A program made the position numbers and the translations under genes. From NCBI GenBank assembly GCA_038116915.1, contig JAYOEU010000166.1, forward strand, positions 1 to 9,561: a DNA stretch of 9,561 nt, in the 5' to 3' direction. This document shows positions 6,382 through 9,561 of the stretch, in pieces; position 1 is the stretch's first letter, and each line of letters begins with the position of its first letter. The notes below the pieces were generated by a model. The model did no database searches. It was not told where the DNA came from and was given only the letters and a program-made list of their open reading frames with translations. The DNA comes from JADHLJ01 sp038116915. GTDB lineage: Bacteria > Pseudomonadota > Alphaproteobacteria > Thalassobaculales > Thalassobaculaceae.

Positions 6382-8382
6382 ATGGCGAAGGTGGTTCTGA
6401 GGGATCTGTTCGAGATCGACGATGCGGTACCGATGCCGCACTTCGACTCCCCCACCGCGAAAGCGTTCAAATGCGTCGGAAAGACCGCGGAATATGGTGA
6501 TCTCGTCGCACTGATTTGCGATCCGAAGATTCCGATGCGCTCGGAGACCATGGAAGGTCTGCGGGGGTTTCCCGGTACCGGATTGATTAAGTTCATCGAT
6601 TCCGGCGTGGTGAACTGGGCCTCCGCCAATCGCCGTCAGCCGGCGCTGATCTTCGATCCGCCGGCCGGCAGCCGGGTCTTCGAAAAAATAAGTTCCGTGA
6701 TCCAGCCGCTCAGCGACGAGCATCTGATCAAGGGGTTCCTGACGCCGGCGGTGAATACCTTGCGCGAATTGTCGGCGCGCGGCATCACGCACCGCAACAT
6801 ACGGCCGACGAACCTCTACTACGCCGACTCGAGCGAGCGGACGATCATGTTCGGAGAGTGCGTGAGCGCGCCTCCCGGATACAATCAGCCGCTTCATTTC
6901 GAATCCCTCGAATGCGCGATGGCCGATACCACCGGGCGCGGCGAAGGTTCCATTGCCGACGACATGTTCTCGCTCGGCGTGACACTTCTGTGTCTACTGA
7001 TCGGCCGCAACCCGGTCGGCAACATAAGCGACCCGAACCAGTATATCCTCGATCGCATCAATCTCGGCTCTTACGCCGGGGTTGTCGGCGCGCACCGCAT
7101 CCAGATGAACATGATGGAGCTGTTGCGCGGCCTGCTGGCGGACGACATGCGTGAACGCTGGGCGGTCCGGGACGTACAACTTTGGCTCGGTGGTCGCCGT
7201 CTGACGCCGAAGCAGGTCAAGCTCCCGCCGAAGGCCGCCAGACCCCTGACGATCGGCGGGATGGAGCACGAAAACGTCATATCCGCGGCGCATGGGCTCG
7301 GCCGGAACTGGGTCAATGGCGGAGATGTGATTCGGGGCCATGATTTCGACAACTGGATCCGCCGCAGCTTGAATGACGAAACCATTGTCGAGAACATCAA
7401 CCGCGTCGCCGGCGGCCCGCAGGCCATTCAATCGTCGGCAAAAGCCGATGACGTCCGTCTGGTAACACGGATCTGCATGGCCCTCGATCCTCACGCGCCG
7501 ATACGGCACAAGGGTTTTTCGACCCATATAGACGGCATCGGCCCGACCCTGGCGATGGGGTTCACCAACGAGAACACCCGAGAAACCATCGCGGCTTTCA
7601 TAAATGGCCGCTTTCTTCCCCAATGGATGTCGCTTCAGTCCCGGACAAAAAGCGAAATCCTTCAGGTTTATGCGGTTCTCGAGAAATTGCCCGGGCTGCT
7701 CAATCAACCCGGCCCGGGCTTCGGCATCGAGCGGTGCCTGTACGAGCTCAATCCCTATGCGCACTGCATGAGTAGCATGATCGATCATCTGTACATCACC
7801 CGGCCCGAAGAGCTGGTGCCGGCGCTCGAAGCGGTCGCTCAGGGGCGCGATGCGCCGCCGATCCCGATGGACCGTCATGTCGCCGCCTTTCTCGCCGCGC
7901 GTTCGGAGGAGATCGACGACCGGATTTTGCGCCCGCTATCGTCCTTGGATGAACGGCCGGCCGGAGACGCGCTTAAAGTGCTCCGGATTCTCGCCCGCGT
8001 GCAGTCGGTATATAGAAACGGCGCCGCGCCCGGCCTTTGCGCCTGGTTCCAGACGCTGACGAAACCGGCGGTCAATTCCTTCCACAACCTGAAGATGCGC
8101 CATCAGATCGAGAACGCCGTAAACCGTGCATCGGAAACCGGATTTCTCAACGAACTCCTGAAGATCTTCGACGACGCCAAGGCGATCCAGCGGGATGAAC
8201 AAGGCTACCTGCGCGCCCAGCAGGAACACGCACAGTGCTCGGCGCAGATGGCTCAGATGACCCTTAGTCTCGAAAACAAGGCAAGTCTGGCGAGCGAACT
8301 TGGAGAACAGGTCGCCGCGGTCATTTCCGGCGTGCTGGGCAGCATCGGAGCCACGACCGCGATCATTTTTTACATGTTATGA
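6382..8382 (+). CDS. Predicted tail-anchored pseudokinase with a large uncharacterised C-terminal region
   Basis: 666 residues from the ATG at 6382 (GGGAG at 6369-6373, 8-nt gap). Residues 25-270 look like a eukaryotic-type Ser/Thr kinase domain. GITHRNIRPTNLYY (134-147) stands where HRDxKxxN is expected, IMFGE (155-159) where DFG is expected, ADDMFSLGV (192-200) matches helix F, and DDMRERWAVRDVQLWL (254-269) matches the C-terminal helices. Key residues are lost: the HRD aspartate is Asn139, the catalytic-loop lysine is Arg141, and the DFG aspartate is Met156. VALICDP (42-48) has no lysine at the VAxK position. Asn144 and the helix-F Asp194 remain. Phosphotransfer is therefore unlikely, and a binding or scaffold role is inferred. 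Residues 290-640 match nothing I recognise and look helical. Residues 644-665 (from VAAVISGVLGSIGA) form a terminal membrane segment, placing the rest in the cytoplasm. Confidence 0.8.
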   Translation: MAKVVLRDLFEIDDAVPMPHFDSPTAKAFKCVGKTAEYGDLVALICDPKIPMRSETMEGLRGFPGTGLIKFIDSGVVNWASANRRQPALIFDPPAGSRVFEKISSVIQPLSDEHLIKGFLTPAVNTLRELSARGITHRNIRPTNLYYADSSERTIMFGECVSAPPGYNQPLHFESLECAMADTTGRGEGSIADDMFSLGVTLLCLLIGRNPVGNISDPNQYILDRINLGSYAGVVGAHRIQMNMMELLRGLLADDMRERWAVRDVQLWLGGRRLTPKQVKLPPKAARPLTIGGMEHENVISAAHGLGRNWVNGGDVIRGHDFDNWIRRSLNDETIVENINRVAGGPQAIQSSAKADDVRLVTRICMALDPHAPIRHKGFSTHIDGIGPTLAMGFTNENTRETIAAFINGRFLPQWMSLQSRTKSEILQVYAVLEKLPGLLNQPGPGFGIERCLYELNPYAHCMSSMIDHLYITRPEELVPALEAVAQGRDAPPIPMDRHVAAFLAARSEEIDDRILRPLSSLDERPAGDALKVLRILARVQSVYRNGAAPGLCAWFQTLTKPAVNSFHNLKMRHQIENAVNRASETGFLNELLKIFDDAKAIQRDEQGYLRAQQEHAQCSAQMAQMTLSLENKASLASELGEQVAAVISGVLGSIGATTAIIFYML

Positions 8383-8460
8383 CCTTGGACCAATCCATGG
8401 AGACTCTGTTAGAAGCATGACCATGATGACGGGCGGTCCAGCGGTGGGCGACTAAAGACT

Positions 8461-8937
8461 ATGGCGGCAAGATCGGCGAGCGCGGCGTCGACCAGGGCGA
8501 TCATCTTGTTGGTCGTCGCGGGCCTGCTTGTCTTCACCCTGCCGACCGTACTCATCCTGTGTGTCGGAATGCTGCCGACTTTCGCCGCCTATCTGATCGA
8601 CCGGCGGCGCGAGAAATACACCACGCTTTGTGTCGGCAGCATGAATTTCGTCGGCGTGATCCCCTTCCTTGCCACGCTCTGGACCGAAGACCATTCTTTT
8701 GACATGGCATTCAAAATTCTGGGTGATCCGCTCGGCTGGCTGATGATGCTCGGAGCGGCCGGGATCGGATGGGCGATCTATTTCGTGGCACCCAGTATCG
8801 TCGCCATGTTCATGGCGGCGCGCATCGAACAGCTGATCGAACGGCTGAAAAGCCGGCAAACCGAACTGGTCGAGGAATGGGGCCCGGGCGTTTCCGGCAA
8901 CGAAGGTGAAGAGGAAGAAACCACGCCGCAACAGTGA
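8461..8937 (+). CDS. Conserved-looking multi-pass inner-membrane protein, function unknown
   Basis: 158 residues. Hydrophobic segments lie at about 13-44 (one or two passes), 56-73 and 91-120, giving three or four membrane spans. A basic loop IDRRREKY (46-53) follows the first span and should face the cytoplasm. The tail (121-158) is a charged helix, RIEQLIERLKSRQTELVEEW, followed by an acidic end GNEGEEEETTPQQ. No enzyme motif is seen and I do not recognise a named family. The gene lies 78 bp after the pseudokinase, whose C-terminus is also a membrane anchor, so a joint complex is plausible. The ribosome site before this ATG is weak; the reading frame is open back to 8413 but offers no better start. 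It converges on rpoH with 45 bp between stop codons. Confidence 0.75.
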   Translation: MAARSASAASTRAIILLVVAGLLVFTLPTVLILCVGMLPTFAAYLIDRRREKYTTLCVGSMNFVGVIPFLATLWTEDHSFDMAFKILGDPLGWLMMLGAAGIGWAIYFVAPSIVAMFMAARIEQLIERLKSRQTELVEEWGPGVSGNEGEEEETTPQQ

Positions 8938-8982
8938 AGCTGTTGCGCCGCGCGCCGCCTATCCGATACCGATACCGCCGGA

Positions 8983-9561
8983 TCAGGACTCCTGGTAGAG
9001 CTTTTCCTGAATCGCCGTGTTCTTGATCGATTTCTGCAGTTTTTCGAACGCCCGCACTTCGATCTGCCGCACCCGCTCGCGGCTGATGCCGAACTCCTGG
9101 CTGAGATCCTCCAGGGTTACCGGATCATCACGCAGCCGGCGTTCGGTCAGAATATGACGCTCACGCTCATTCAAGACCTTCATGCCCTTGCTCAGCAGCC
9201 GGCGGCGCTTCTGGAGCTCCTCATCGTCGGCATAGACCTGTTCCTGGTTCTGGCTTTCATCCACCAGCCAGTCCTGCCACTCGCCCTCGCCGTCGATCTT
9301 GAGCGGCGCGTTCAGCGAATGGTCGGGGCTCGCCAGACGCCGGTTCATGTTGATGACGTCCTGTTCCGGAACATCAAGCTTCTGGGCGATCAGGGTCACC
9401 CGCTCCGGCGACAGGTCGCCGTCCTCAATCGCCTTCATCTGGCCCTTGAGCTTGCGCAGATTGAAGAACAGCTTCTTCTGAGCCGCCGTCGTGCCGATCT
9501 TCACCAGCGACCAGGAATGCAGGATGTACTCCTGGATCGAGGCGCGGATCCACCACATGGC
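8983..9561 (-). CDS. rpoH: RNA polymerase heat-shock sigma factor (sigma-32), 5' end outside window
   Basis: The last 192 codons are present, read from the window edge (AMWWIRASIQEYIL) to the TGA at 8983-8985. AMWWIRASIQEYILHSWSLV is the region 2.3-2.4 segment that melts and contacts the -10 element. QKKLFFNLRK is the RpoH box, a signature of sigma-32 proteins linked to chaperone control and core binding. Region 4.2 is the helix-turn-helix VTLEDLSQEFGISRERVRQI, which contacts the -35 element. Together these separate it from RpoD and from extracytoplasmic sigma factors. It directs RNA polymerase to chaperone and protease genes under protein stress. The promoter and any temperature-sensing mRNA leader lie outside the window. 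Some alphaproteobacteria carry two or more rpoH copies; which one this is cannot be told here. Confidence 0.96.
   Translation of the reverse strand, partial: AMWWIRASIQEYILHSWSLVKIGTTAAQKKLFFNLRKLKGQMKAIEDGDLSPERVTLIAQKLDVPEQDVINMNRRLASPDHSLNAPLKIDGEGEWQDWLVDESQNQEQVYADDEELQKRRRLLSKGMKVLNERERHILTERRLRDDPVTLEDLSQEFGISRERVRQIEVRAFEKLQKSIKNTAIQEKLYQES

Noticed and set aside
8385..8414. TTGGAC ... TTAGAA as a promoter for the membrane-protein gene
   Set aside because: The -35 is fair, but the spacer is 18 bp and the -10 hexamer matches the consensus at only two positions, so it is not supported.

Overview
The window is high-GC DNA whose gene content (SerA, HisZ beside PurA, an alphaproteobacterial-type RpoH with the QKKLFFNLRK box) points to an alphaproteobacterium, most likely of the Rhodospirillales type. 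That placement comes from protein style and gene order; no rRNA or other direct marker is present.

Layout, left to right. (1) Positions 1-212 are the 3' end of serA (ACT domain), overlapped by a secreted FG-GAP/VCBS-type protein gene (196-1134). (2) Positions 1135-1374 lie between two convergent genes. They hold a 66-nt near-perfect palindrome (1203-1268) and a REP-like palindromic element (1321-1358). (3) A minus-strand cyclase/kynurenine-formamidase-family metal hydrolase (1375-2280) is divergent from a plus-strand TPR + glycosyltransferase-like gene (2464-3675). The 183-bp spacer between them holds an operator-like palindrome. (4) hisZ (3759-4946) and purA (4962-6254) form a tight pair: the regulatory subunit for the first step of histidine synthesis, and the first committed step from IMP to AMP. 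(5) A 666-residue protein-kinase-fold protein with a wrecked active site and a C-terminal membrane anchor (6382-8382) is followed by a 158-residue multi-pass membrane protein (8461-8937). (6) The heat-shock sigma factor gene rpoH (minus strand, 8983 to the window edge) converges on them.

How they fit together. serA, hisZ and purA are core amino-acid and purine genes. The three genes between serA and hisZ look like accessory cargo, because they differ in function and orientation and are bordered by palindromic repeats. The least explained part is the pseudokinase/membrane-protein pair between purA and rpoH. I found no CRISPR array, tRNA, rRNA, transposase or phage gene. No gene-free stretch exceeds 300 bases; the longest is 1135-1374 (240 bases).
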